This document shows, piece after piece, positions 48,918 to 58,114 of a DNA stretch of 64,000 bases (positions are counted from its first letter, which is position 1; the number at the start of each line of letters is the position of its first letter). This stretch comes from an uncultured Eubacterium sp. (GTDB lineage: Bacteria; Bacillota; Clostridia; Lachnospirales; Lachnospiraceae), in the NCBI GenBank assembly GCA_910586225.1, contig CAJUIL010000007.1, positions 1-64,000 on the forward strand. Reading direction: 5' to 3'. Under the pieces are notes generated by a model that did not search any database, was not told the origin of the DNA, and was given only the letters and a program-made list of their open reading frames with translations. Position numbers and translations under genes: made by a program.

Positions 48918-51900
48918 CTATTCCTTTTCCAGATGTCTGATCACGCGTATCAGAGCTTCCGCCATTCCATACAGTGTTTTTGTCTGAACCTCTCTTTGTT
49001 CCTCAGACTCTGGTTCCTCACTTACCCCGCTCTTTTTCGAAAAACGATCCAGATCCAAGTCTCCAGCCATAACGAAGCTCATATCCAACGGGCCTTCCTC
49101 TACCTCCTGCAATGCCTTCGCAATCTCGTCCTCCTTTGCGCGGAACAGATCTGTCGTCTGTCTGGAATCTGCTGTAAGATATCCGCTGTAGCCCTTCTTT
49201 TTCGCACGCAGCTCAGCCGCGATCTTTCCATAACGGGCGGAGTCCAGCGTAAGGTTGACCAGCCCCTTTTGATCCTTATGACGCACGATCTTCATTGTCA
49301 CGTTTGTCACTTCACCATCCACTACGATCGGCATAGAAAAGCACTCGGAGGAAGCCATTTTCGCACCAATGGAAATCTGTGCATTCATCAGCTTTAATCC
49401 GCGGATATCCAGACTCGTCATATCTGGTTCCAGGATCATTGTACTCATGCATTTTTCTGCGCACTCAGCAAGCTCTGCAACAGCTTTCGCAAGCTCCGTC
49501 GGCTTCTTCACATCCTCGCCAAACCGCCGCAGAAGCTCTTCCTTCATTGCTTCAAAATCCACCTCCGCGCTTCCGTCTTCATGCTTTGTAATATATTCAT
49601 CCGGACTTATGGACGAATCCGGCTTGCGGCCGTTTCCTGTACCAAACAGCCTGCGGAACGCAATATTACGATCGTGCAGCAATTCGGATACCGCCATTAC
49701 ATTCAGCATCGTATTCGCGATCCCATACTGCTCCAACACCTGATAAACTTCTTTTGGCGACTTCGCACACATTTCCATATCCTTTAATTGCTGCCTGTCG
49801 TACGCCTCCTGCGCAGCCGCATCATCTGGCGCTTCCTGCAGCTGCTGTAAGAACTGCTCCGGCGTCAGATCCTCCCATCCGGTATCCGTCGTTACCGCAC
49901 GCAGACGCTCTGGAGAAATCGTATCAAATGCCTGTCTGACGCACTGATTCTGATAGCCAGACTCTATCTGGTCTGTGATCGAATCCACATATCCACCGCT
50001 TTCTAGCTCTCCAAAGGAGTTATCCACAGTAATATCCAGATTTCCATGCTTTTGTGTCCGTACTGCCGCAAGCAGGTTACGCATAGTAATCTCCGCACCC
50101 TGCTCGACAAGTGCTCCGACAGCTGCGCCATCTGACTGTACAATATGGTTCATCAAACGGTAAATACCAATATACGAATTTCTTTCTTCTTGCGTTATGT
50201 TATGATTTTGTTCCAGCTTAAACAAATACTCACTATATTTTTCCTCTGGTGCATCCAGATGCAGCTCTGCTTTCATCTGTTCTGCCTGCTGGTTCAACTC
50301 CTGAATATCCATATCCAACGGATTCATACCCCTGCTGATAAATTCCCGGACAACCGACGGCGTAAGATTATGGAACGCTGTCTGTACCTGCTGGTCCGCC
50401 GCTTTCATCCTTGCAATATTTTCTGGTGTGATCTCGATCCGGTTATACGCGAGAATCCGCACGGCACGTTCGTTCGCCGGGGTAATTTCCTGTCCAATAT
50501 CTTCCAAAATATCATCCACATTCTGAAATGCCTTTTCGATAGAATCTCCCAAATCCTTCCGGATTTCTGTCTGCATCGTCTCATAACGCTCATTCGCCTG
50601 CTGGAAATTCTGCTGCATGGCGCTGCCTTCCTGATGCAGCTCTTCCAATGTCACAACCTGCATATTCCGCGCGCCTAACGCATATGCCGGCATTTCCTTT
50701 AATTCTTCCAGCTTCGCGGTCGTCTGCGCAAATAAAGTGACATTTGACTGTGTCGCTTCCACGCCGCCTTCCTTTAACAGATTTTTATAAAAATTGTTCT
50801 CAACCTCTCTTAAATTTCGGATGAGCTCTTCCATTGGCGTTGTATCCAGAGAAATTCCGTATTTCAGCATCCGATAGCTTGACTCGATCGTCATAGACAT
50901 ACGGATTTCCTCCAGCTGCCTGCGCGCCGCTATCAGTTCGATCTGCAGACTCGTAAACTGGCCGGCCTTACCTCTGAGCAAAACTGCGGCGGCAGCTTCC
51001 TGACTGCCACTCACCCGTAAATCCTCTTGCACGCTCTCCGACTCTGCATCCGTCTGTATACTGCCTGCCGCTATCTGCTCTGTCTCCGCTCCAGCTACCG
51101 CCTGCATCCCTCCAGCTGCCAAAATATTCTGTGCGTTACTTGCGACTCCTGCGGCACTCTTGCCAACATCTGCAGCCTGTGCCAGCTCTGCTTTTGCCGC
51201 TGCTTCTGCATTTTTTTCTGCTTCAGCGGTGCTTTGCAAAAGCTGAGCTATCTCCTTTTTCTCCTGCTCACTAATGCCAGCCAGATTTTGATTATGTGCC
51301 TGCTCCAGATTTTGTATCGTAACAGGGTCTCCCTTGCTTATGACATAGGCCAGATCTTCATCTGTCACCCAACTCAGCACATCCATTGCCTTTTGCGCCT
51401 GTCCCTCCAACGTATGCGCTTCCAGCAGCACAGCATCTTGCGGGCGTTTTCCCTGTGCGACTGCCACGATCATCTGATCCAGCAGCTTTTCTGTGCTTTG
51501 CGGAAATGACATTGCCTTAAGCTCTCCCAGATAATTCAGATTGTCTGCCGTCAGAGGAATCTTATTTTGGATCATCCACTGGCTGTCTGCAAACGCCTGC
51601 TCCTGTTCTTTCCTTCCGGACTGGTTAATCACTCTGGCAATCTGAGCTTCCATACCAAAAACGTCCACCTGTCCCGCATTTTGGTTCACATATATAGCGC
51701 TTCCGCTATACTGCGCTTTATACAAATTCGCAATCGTCGGCTCCAGCTGGTTATCCAGCATATATTTCAACGCGCCTTCGCTGAGCGGCCGCAGCTCTTT
51801 TGCTTCTTCCATCGCTCTTTTACAATCTGCAACGTTATCTTCCGTCAGTGGAATATCTGCCTGAAGCTGTGTGATCCTACTGGAAAGCTGCTGCGCAAAT

Positions 51901-52370
51901 GCGGCGTTTCCTGCAAAAGCTTCCAGCTGCTCCGCACTAAGGCCATCCCCGAAATAGCTGATATCCACACCTGCCTTCGCAAGTTCCATTTTGATCTTAT
52001 CCGTCACAGTAACAATCGTCCGTACATCGGTCTGCTGCAGGGAAAAGCCTTCTTCTTCCACTTTCCTGCAGTCTGTCGTCGTCGTTGTATTGGAAGCTAC
52101 GACCATTTTATCTTTCATCTGCGTTGTATTCATAGCCTCCGCCTGCTGCATGACATCCTCTGCGGTCCCAAATTTATTTTCCTGCTGCGGCTTTTGGTAG
52201 GTCACATCTGCTGTTTTTTCTCCCCTTGACAGTCGTTCTGTCTCATGGATTTTTCCGTTTCCTGCGGATACGGAACCAAAATCAAAACTCTCCTGTTTAG
52301 ACCCGCTCCCAATTCCGATCCCGTCTAATAACCCTGCTCCATCTATTTGTATGCTCTGCACTCTCTGCAT
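48918..52370 (-). CDS. Large DUF6240 protein with FliK-like C-terminal region
   Basis: 1150 residues from ATG 52368-52370 (GGAAGG site); the frame is open 22 codons more. A mostly helical, Gln/Glu-rich protein matching DUF6240 of motile Lachnospiraceae. Near the C-terminus, SECFSMPIVVDGEVTNVTMKIVRHKDQKGLVNLTLDSARYGKIAAELRAKKKGYSGYL resembles the hook-length-control (Flg_hook) domain. With flagellin next to it, a role in flagellar assembly is likely but unproven. Confidence 0.72.
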   Translation of the reverse strand: MQRVQSIQIDGAGLLDGIGIGSGSKQESFDFGSVSAGNGKIHETERLSRGEKTADVTYQKPQQENKFGTAEDVMQQAEAMNTTQMKDKMVVASNTTTTTDCRKVEEEGFSLQQTDVRTIVTVTDKIKMELAKAGVDISYFGDGLSAEQLEAFAGNAAFAQQLSSRITQLQADIPLTEDNVADCKRAMEEAKELRPLSEGALKYMLDNQLEPTIANLYKAQYSGSAIYVNQNAGQVDVFGMEAQIARVINQSGRKEQEQAFADSQWMIQNKIPLTADNLNYLGELKAMSFPQSTEKLLDQMIVAVAQGKRPQDAVLLEAHTLEGQAQKAMDVLSWVTDEDLAYVISKGDPVTIQNLEQAHNQNLAGISEQEKKEIAQLLQSTAEAEKNAEAAAKAELAQAADVGKSAAGVASNAQNILAAGGMQAVAGAETEQIAAGSIQTDAESESVQEDLRVSGSQEAAAAVLLRGKAGQFTSLQIELIAARRQLEEIRMSMTIESSYRMLKYGISLDTTPMEELIRNLREVENNFYKNLLKEGGVEATQSNVTLFAQTTAKLEELKEMPAYALGARNMQVVTLEELHQEGSAMQQNFQQANERYETMQTEIRKDLGDSIEKAFQNVDDILEDIGQEITPANERAVRILAYNRIEITPENIARMKAADQQVQTAFHNLTPSVVREFISRGMNPLDMDIQELNQQAEQMKAELHLDAPEEKYSEYLFKLEQNHNITQEERNSYIGIYRLMNHIVQSDGAAVGALVEQGAEITMRNLLAAVRTQKHGNLDITVDNSFGELESGGYVDSITDQIESGYQNQCVRQAFDTISPERLRAVTTDTGWEDLTPEQFLQQLQEAPDDAAAQEAYDRQQLKDMEMCAKSPKEVYQVLEQYGIANTMLNVMAVSELLHDRNIAFRRLFGTGNGRKPDSSISPDEYITKHEDGSAEVDFEAMKEELLRRFGEDVKKPTELAKAVAELAECAEKCMSTMILEPDMTSLDIRGLKLMNAQISIGAKMASSECFSMPIVVDGEVTNVTMKIVRHKDQKGLVNLTLDSARYGKIAAELRAKKKGYSGYLTADSRQTTDLFRAKEDEIAKALQEVEEGPLDMSFVMAGDLDLDRFSKKSGVSEEPESEEQREVQTKTLYGMAEALIRVIRHLEKE

Positions 52371-52455
52371 TCGTTCCTTCCTGCCTTTCCTGTGACAATA
52401 AAAATTGTGTTCCAGCCTTATAAAATATGTCGGCATTTTCAGGAAAAAACTTTAC

Positions 52456-52482
52456 AAAAAGAGACAGGCATCAACCTGTCTC
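52456..52482 (-). terminator. Terminator of glgB
   Basis: GAGACAGG TTGATG CCTGTCTC on the minus strand followed by TTTTTG, eight bases after the glgB stop. Confidence 0.88.
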
Positions 52483-52489
52483 CTAGCTT

Positions 52490-54397
52490 TTAAACTCTAT
52501 AATTATATTCAAAAACTGCTACGCCATAAGCCGGAAGCGGATACGCAAATGAATAATCTCTTCCGTCGCATTCAGCTTTTACCGTCTTATAAGTAGCTGG
52601 CCGTTTCTTACCGGAACCGCCGAACCGTCTGTCGTCGCTGTTTAAAACGAGCTTATACGTACCTTTTGTCGGCGCGCCTACCCGATAATCCTCTCTCTCC
52701 ACAGGCGTAAAGTTACAAATAAACAGCAGATTTCTCTTACCATTTTTACTCTTACGCACAAAGCTGAAAATACTGCGGCAAGCGTCGTTCGCGTTCATCC
52801 ATTCAAATCCGTCCCAGGAATGATCCAATTCATACATCGAAGGATATTTCCGGTAAATATGCAGAAGTTCCTTAAAGAAATCATTTAACTGCCTATGATT
52901 TTCCTCAGCCATCAGGAACCAATCCAGCTCGCGCTCCTCGCTCCATTCCCGCAGCTGCGCAAAATCCTGTCCCATAAACAACAGCTTCTTACCCGGATGT
53001 CCCATAAAAAACGTATAGCCGACCATCAGATTACGGAATTTATCTTTTCCAAGACCTGGCATCTTATTCACCATCGAACATTTTAAATGAACGACTTCAT
53101 CATGAGACAATACAAGGATATATTTCTCAGCTCCGTTGTAGCTCATCGCGAATGTCATTTTGTTATGGCATCCCTTTCTAAAATACGGGTCCTGCTTCAT
53201 GTAATCCAAAAAGTCATGCATCCAGCCCATATTCCACTTAAAGTTAAAGTTCAGCCCATCCTCTTCAGCCTTTCCTGTTACATTTGGCCATGCGGTAGAT
53301 TCTTCGGCGATCATGATCGCGCCCGGATTTCTGCCCGTCAATGAAGTATTGATATGCTTGAAAAATTCAATCGCTTCCAGATTTTTATTCTCACCATATT
53401 TATTTGCGACCCACTGGCCGTCATTTTTTCCATAATCCAAGTACAGCATCGAAGCAACTGCGTCGACACGCAGGCCGTCCACATGATAATTTTCTATCCA
53501 CATCAACGCGCTGCCGATCAGGAAATTTTTAACCTCTGACATTCCATAATTAAAAATCTTTGTTCCCCAGTCCGGATGCTCGCCCATTCTAGGATCCGGA
53601 TATTCATAGAGCGGACAGCCGTCAAAGTCGGCCAGCCCATGCGCATCTCTTGGGAAATGTGCAGGAACCCAGTCTACAATAACTCCGATCTTATTACGGT
53701 GCAGATAATTGATCAGATAAGCAAAATCCTCTGGCGTCCCATACCGGGAGGTTGGTGCATAATATCCGGTTACCTGATATCCCCACGAGCCTTCGAACGG
53801 ATGTTCAGAAATACCCATCAGCTCTACGTGCGTATATCCCATTTCCTTTACATACTCGGTAAGCGCTCTTGCAAACTCACGGTATGTATAAAAGCCTTCA
53901 TCCTCTCTGCCCGGATGCCGTTTCCAGGAGCCAGGATGCACTTCATAGATTGCCATCGGCTTTTCGTATGGATCTGTCTTTGCGCGCATATCCATCCAGT
54001 TCTGGTCTGACCATTTCAAATGCGAAACATCAAAAACTACAGATGCACTTCCCGGTCTTAATTCCGCATAGGTAGCATATGGATCTGCCTTATAAAGAAG
54101 CTTTCCATCCGTCGTTTCTATGAGATATTTGTACATATCCCCATTTGTTACGCCAGGAATGAACAGCTCGTAAATACCCATTTCCAGCGGCTCCAGGCGC
54201 TTCATCTCATGACGCGTTTCATCCCAGTTGTTAAAAGAACCGATGACCCATACTCTTTTTGCATGAGGCGCCCAGACATCAAAAACCGTTCCTTCCTTCT
54301 GATGTACTGTCATTAGATGTGCACCCATCTTTTTATAAATATCATAGTGTGTGCTTTGACCGAATAAATACATATCCAGTTCTGTCATGTTTCTCAT
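52490..54397 (-). CDS. glgB: 1,4-alpha-glucan branching enzyme
   Basis: 635 residues from ATG 54395-54397, spaced eight bases from AGGAGGG; the earlier ATG is too close to the site. An N-terminal CBM48 (FDVWAPHAKRVWVIGSFNNWDE) is followed by the GH13 barrel. Nucleophile Asp in DGLRVDAVASMLYLDY, acid/base Glu in MIAEESTAW, and LSHDEVVH. Forms alpha-1,6 branches in glycogen. No other glg genes nearby. Confidence 0.96.
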   Translation of the reverse strand: MRNMTELDMYLFGQSTHYDIYKKMGAHLMTVHQKEGTVFDVWAPHAKRVWVIGSFNNWDETRHEMKRLEPLEMGIYELFIPGVTNGDMYKYLIETTDGKLLYKADPYATYAELRPGSASVVFDVSHLKWSDQNWMDMRAKTDPYEKPMAIYEVHPGSWKRHPGREDEGFYTYREFARALTEYVKEMGYTHVELMGISEHPFEGSWGYQVTGYYAPTSRYGTPEDFAYLINYLHRNKIGVIVDWVPAHFPRDAHGLADFDGCPLYEYPDPRMGEHPDWGTKIFNYGMSEVKNFLIGSALMWIENYHVDGLRVDAVASMLYLDYGKNDGQWVANKYGENKNLEAIEFFKHINTSLTGRNPGAIMIAEESTAWPNVTGKAEEDGLNFNFKWNMGWMHDFLDYMKQDPYFRKGCHNKMTFAMSYNGAEKYILVLSHDEVVHLKCSMVNKMPGLGKDKFRNLMVGYTFFMGHPGKKLLFMGQDFAQLREWSEERELDWFLMAEENHRQLNDFFKELLHIYRKYPSMYELDHSWDGFEWMNANDACRSIFSFVRKSKNGKRNLLFICNFTPVEREDYRVGAPTKGTYKLVLNSDDRRFGGSGKKRPATYKTVKAECDGRDYSFAYPLPAYGVAVFEYNYRV

Positions 54398-54458
54398 GAT
54401 CATAACCCTCCTGTTACTTGACGTTGCAGCTAAAACGCTGCTATATGTTAATAATGCT

Positions 54459-57400
54459 TCATGATTCCTCAAAATCCTTCTCTCTTAAAATAATGTAATT
54501 GTCATCATTGGCTCTAGTTGCTGTCAACATTCCAAATACTTTCTTTAAGACACCTTTTTCCGCGTTATCAATGGCTTCGTCCACAATCTCCTTTACTTCC
54601 GTCAGTGTTGTGACATGATCCAGCTTTTGGATCGCATTAATACGCTTATATAACGCCAATACTCCCATTTCATCAATATCATAATCCAGATCATTCGCAT
54701 ACGCCCGCCCAAACGCAGCCAGCTCATCGATCGAAAACTGCGGGATTGTAATTTTCTCCGTAAACTTGGCTGCAAAGGAGCTGTCGCGTTCCAGTGCCTT
54801 TTGAATGCCCTCTTCTGTATCCTCTATAATGTACAGTGTGCCCATATGGTCTTTTTCCATACATCTTGAAAGATTTACCGCTGTTTCCCTGGAAATTTTT
54901 CCTGCCGATTCAATGATCAGACATCCACCGCTTACTTTATCCAAAAGCACATCCAAATCCTTCTGGTTCAGGGCATTCGCGTCAATTTTCCCTGTCTTAC
55001 CGACCGGACGTTTAATATCCTTTTGAAGCACCTTGATAATATCCATGATCAGCACAGTTTTCCCGCTTCCACTGATACCTTCGATAATAATATTTCCGGA
55101 TTGTGCGTGCTTATCATATTGTAAATGCTCAGAAACACCTTCCAAAAGCCTGTAAATCTGCGCTTCCATCCCTGCAATCGGTACAAAATAAGAAAAAACC
55201 TGTGCCTGCTCTGGTGTAAGCCGCGGCTGAACGCATCTTTCCTGAAATCCTGCCGAATGAGCAGCTGCCATAGCTTCTTTTGAAAAATCCTTCGTTTCCT
55301 GTGTGTTTTTCTTCCCATCCATAACTGATTCTGCCTGAAGCTGTGCCTGAGTGAGAAATCTCGGCTTAGCTGCTAAGAATAAATTTTCCTGCTCATTCCC
55401 AAACTCCGGTTCTACATTCCTCCCTTGTTGATCTGACGGAAGCGTCTTTCGAGCCTCCATATTTCCACTTTCAGAAAAATACTGCTGCTCACTGTCGCTA
55501 TACTGCCACTCAGCTTCACGCTCCTCTTGGATACCAGCGTTTTCAAATTTAGTATTTTCCTGTAAATATTCTTCCTTTATCATTGCAGCCCCGTCTGGAA
55601 ACTCCGGCTGGTAGCCTGTATGGTCAAAATACGGTTGCTCAGCTGCCTCTTGATCCATATATCCTGACACTGGCTGCTTTACTGCGTCCATGTGCGGATT
55701 TCCCGTCGGCACACGCTGTTGAGCTTCCATATTCGGATCTTCTGCTGACATCTGCCACATATCCTGCATTTCCGGGCTTTCCATCGGTACGCGCTGTACT
55801 GACTGCATTTCCAAGCTATCTTCTGGCACGCGCTGTACTGCTTGCATTTCCGATTGTCCCATTTGTATTCGATGCAAAGCTTCTAATTCCGGATTTTCTA
55901 TTGGTACACGCTGCTGCAGAGGTTCCATTCCTGGATTCTCCACTGACACACTCTGACGCAGAGGTTCCATTTCCAGATTCTTCGCTGGAATGCGCTGAAA
56001 ACCTTCCATTTCAGTATTTCCTGTCGGCACACGCTGCTGACCTTCTGCTTCCGATGTTTCTGTCAGTACGCGCTGCAGGCTCTCCATTTCTGGTTTCTCC
56101 CCTGCCGCACTCTGCTGCGCTTTCCTTTCCAGATCATCTATTGGCTCACGCCGCAAGCTTTCCATTTCCGCACTCTTTTGCTTGACAGGCTCCTCATTCG
56201 AATCTGCCGTAAGCTTACCCATTCGGACTCTCTGCAAAAGATCGATCGCCGAGATTCCAGGCTGTGCTTCCTTCCAAGCATTCATAACGGGGTTATCTTC
56301 TTCCGCAAATAAGCCTTTTTGTGATGCATTCCCATCCATTTCCACTTTATCTATTGCTCCAATCTCTTTACCTTCTATCATACTCTCAGGCAAGCGCGGT
56401 AATTCTCTCGTAGGATCCGAAACTTCTGGTATAACAGGCGCTCTCGGTACGGCAGCTTCAACCAGACCATTATCTGGCTGTTCCTCTTCGTATGAAATCA
56501 TATTCTCTTCATCCTGAAAATGTCGTCCTGTTTCACCCTTTAATCTGTCAATCTGCTCCTGCAGCAGCTGATTGATACCTGCCACAATCCTGCCTGCCTG
56601 ATCCAAATCATTCTGCACTTTTACAGGCTGCGGATTTCCTTCCTGCGGTGTTACCTGCTTTGCCAGCTGCGGTACAATACTTAATAACCGCTGCATCAGC
56701 TGTTCTGCTTTCTCCAACGAATGCTCTCTGGATGTCGGCTCCTGATCCTGATCTTCAGCATCACGCAGCGCATCATTCATTGCTTGCTTCGTTTTTTCCC
56801 ACTCTGCCTGTATTTCCTCCATTGTCATCGGCCGCGGCTCCTGCGCGGCAGACTGTCCCGTATACGCACCCTCTAAGCCTTCCTGCTGCGGATATTGATC
56901 CTTCTGCTCTGATTGGTCTGCATAAAGCTTCCTCTGCTCCATCTGTTCTGTATACGGTTTCTGTAAGAAACTTGGACTTATATAACGGCTCTGAGCTTCC
57001 TGCTGCTCTTCATACAAGACTGCCTGATCCGTGTATGGTTTCTGCTGATATTGTTGCTGCACATATCGTTTCTGCTGACCCGGCTGGTCTGCATAGGAAG
57101 TTTCCCGATACTGCTGCTGCGTATGTAACTGCTGCTGACCCATGCCGGATCCCTGCTGTAGCTGCCGCTGTGCATATGGTGTCTGCTGGCTATTTTTCAT
57201 TTTGACCGCAGCAAGCTGTTCCATTCCCTTTGCAATCTCTTTTTGCAGATTGGCCGTATTAAACTGTCCCATGTTTGCCTGAACCGAAGGAATTTCCACA
57301 GGCTGGCTGACAATTTCTCCAGATTCCAGTGGATCATGCGGCCTGACCTCGATCACGCCCGTCCGCTTTTGCCGGAACATCCGGTACTTTTCCTCCTGCA

Positions 57401-57992
57401 CTTCCGATAACGGCTGATAATGCATTTTCAGCTCCAGTGCCTTTTCTACATAAATGCCGTCTCCAAACCATAAGATGAGCTCATCGCACGCTTCCACGCA
57501 TTTTTCAGGCTGCATATCCTTGTGATATAAAAAGGCAAGCTCATATGCCCATTCTTCCGAATATTCCTGCTCCTTCAGCTCTTCTAGTATTTTAATCTGT
57601 TCTTTATACGGCAATCCCTGTGCCGCTGTCATTTTATACTTTAATACAAATTTCAGATTATCATGAGGCGCAATGTCCACAAATTCGTCATAATATTCCT
57701 GCGCCTCATCAAATCTTTCTGTCTTGATCGCGATTTCTGCCAGCCGGTATATAATATTTCTGCCGATCGGAGATTTATCATACGCCAGCAAAAGTATTTC
57801 CTTACTGTCCTCATAACGTCCCACCTGCTCAAAAACCTCGCCGGCCAGAACAAGGGCATTCAGATTACGTATTTTCCGCCAGTTAATTGTCTCTGCAATT
57901 TCCGCCGCCGCATGATAATTGCGTGCGCTCACCAGCGCTTTCATCTCGTCAACTTTAAGTTTAAACTCATATTTATCCACGCCTGTCACCAT
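54459..57992 (-). CDS. TPR - repeat linker - AAA ATPase protein
   Basis: 1177 residues. The N-terminal 200 are TPR-like (YHAAAEIAETINWRKIRNLNALVLAGEVFEQVGRYEDS). A Gln-rich stretch (about 260-420) and a block of about 15-residue repeats (about 610-770) make a long disordered middle. The C-terminal 230 residues form a AAA-type ATPase with P-loop GISGSGKTVLIMDII and Walker-B-like GGCLIIESAG. No membrane segment. Function unknown; adjacent to glgB with a 62-nt gap. Confidence 0.78.
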   Translation of the reverse strand: MVTGVDKYEFKLKVDEMKALVSARNYHAAAEIAETINWRKIRNLNALVLAGEVFEQVGRYEDSKEILLLAYDKSPIGRNIIYRLAEIAIKTERFDEAQEYYDEFVDIAPHDNLKFVLKYKMTAAQGLPYKEQIKILEELKEQEYSEEWAYELAFLYHKDMQPEKCVEACDELILWFGDGIYVEKALELKMHYQPLSEVQEEKYRMFRQKRTGVIEVRPHDPLESGEIVSQPVEIPSVQANMGQFNTANLQKEIAKGMEQLAAVKMKNSQQTPYAQRQLQQGSGMGQQQLHTQQQYRETSYADQPGQQKRYVQQQYQQKPYTDQAVLYEEQQEAQSRYISPSFLQKPYTEQMEQRKLYADQSEQKDQYPQQEGLEGAYTGQSAAQEPRPMTMEEIQAEWEKTKQAMNDALRDAEDQDQEPTSREHSLEKAEQLMQRLLSIVPQLAKQVTPQEGNPQPVKVQNDLDQAGRIVAGINQLLQEQIDRLKGETGRHFQDEENMISYEEEQPDNGLVEAAVPRAPVIPEVSDPTRELPRLPESMIEGKEIGAIDKVEMDGNASQKGLFAEEDNPVMNAWKEAQPGISAIDLLQRVRMGKLTADSNEEPVKQKSAEMESLRREPIDDLERKAQQSAAGEKPEMESLQRVLTETSEAEGQQRVPTGNTEMEGFQRIPAKNLEMEPLRQSVSVENPGMEPLQQRVPIENPELEALHRIQMGQSEMQAVQRVPEDSLEMQSVQRVPMESPEMQDMWQMSAEDPNMEAQQRVPTGNPHMDAVKQPVSGYMDQEAAEQPYFDHTGYQPEFPDGAAMIKEEYLQENTKFENAGIQEEREAEWQYSDSEQQYFSESGNMEARKTLPSDQQGRNVEPEFGNEQENLFLAAKPRFLTQAQLQAESVMDGKKNTQETKDFSKEAMAAAHSAGFQERCVQPRLTPEQAQVFSYFVPIAGMEAQIYRLLEGVSEHLQYDKHAQSGNIIIEGISGSGKTVLIMDIIKVLQKDIKRPVGKTGKIDANALNQKDLDVLLDKVSGGCLIIESAGKISRETAVNLSRCMEKDHMGTLYIIEDTEEGIQKALERDSSFAAKFTEKITIPQFSIDELAAFGRAYANDLDYDIDEMGVLALYKRINAIQKLDHVTTLTEVKEIVDEAIDNAEKGVLKKVFGMLTATRANDDNYIILREKDFEES
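55690..56170 (-). repeat. In-frame 15-16 codon repeats in the TPR/AAA gene
   Basis: About ten diverged units around the consensus PEMExxQRVPxxN (for example LEMQSVQRVPMESPEM, HMDAVKQPVSG). The DNA repeats keep frame, as expected from slippage or recombination under selection. Confidence 0.75.
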
Positions 57993-58114
57993 CTATCTGT
58001 CTAAGGATACTTATCCACCTTCGTTTCTGTCTTGTATTGCATCATACTCCAATGTAAGTTTACCATAGGTGACCGCTCATGTCAAAAAACTACTGAAAAA
58101 ATTAGCAAATTTTG

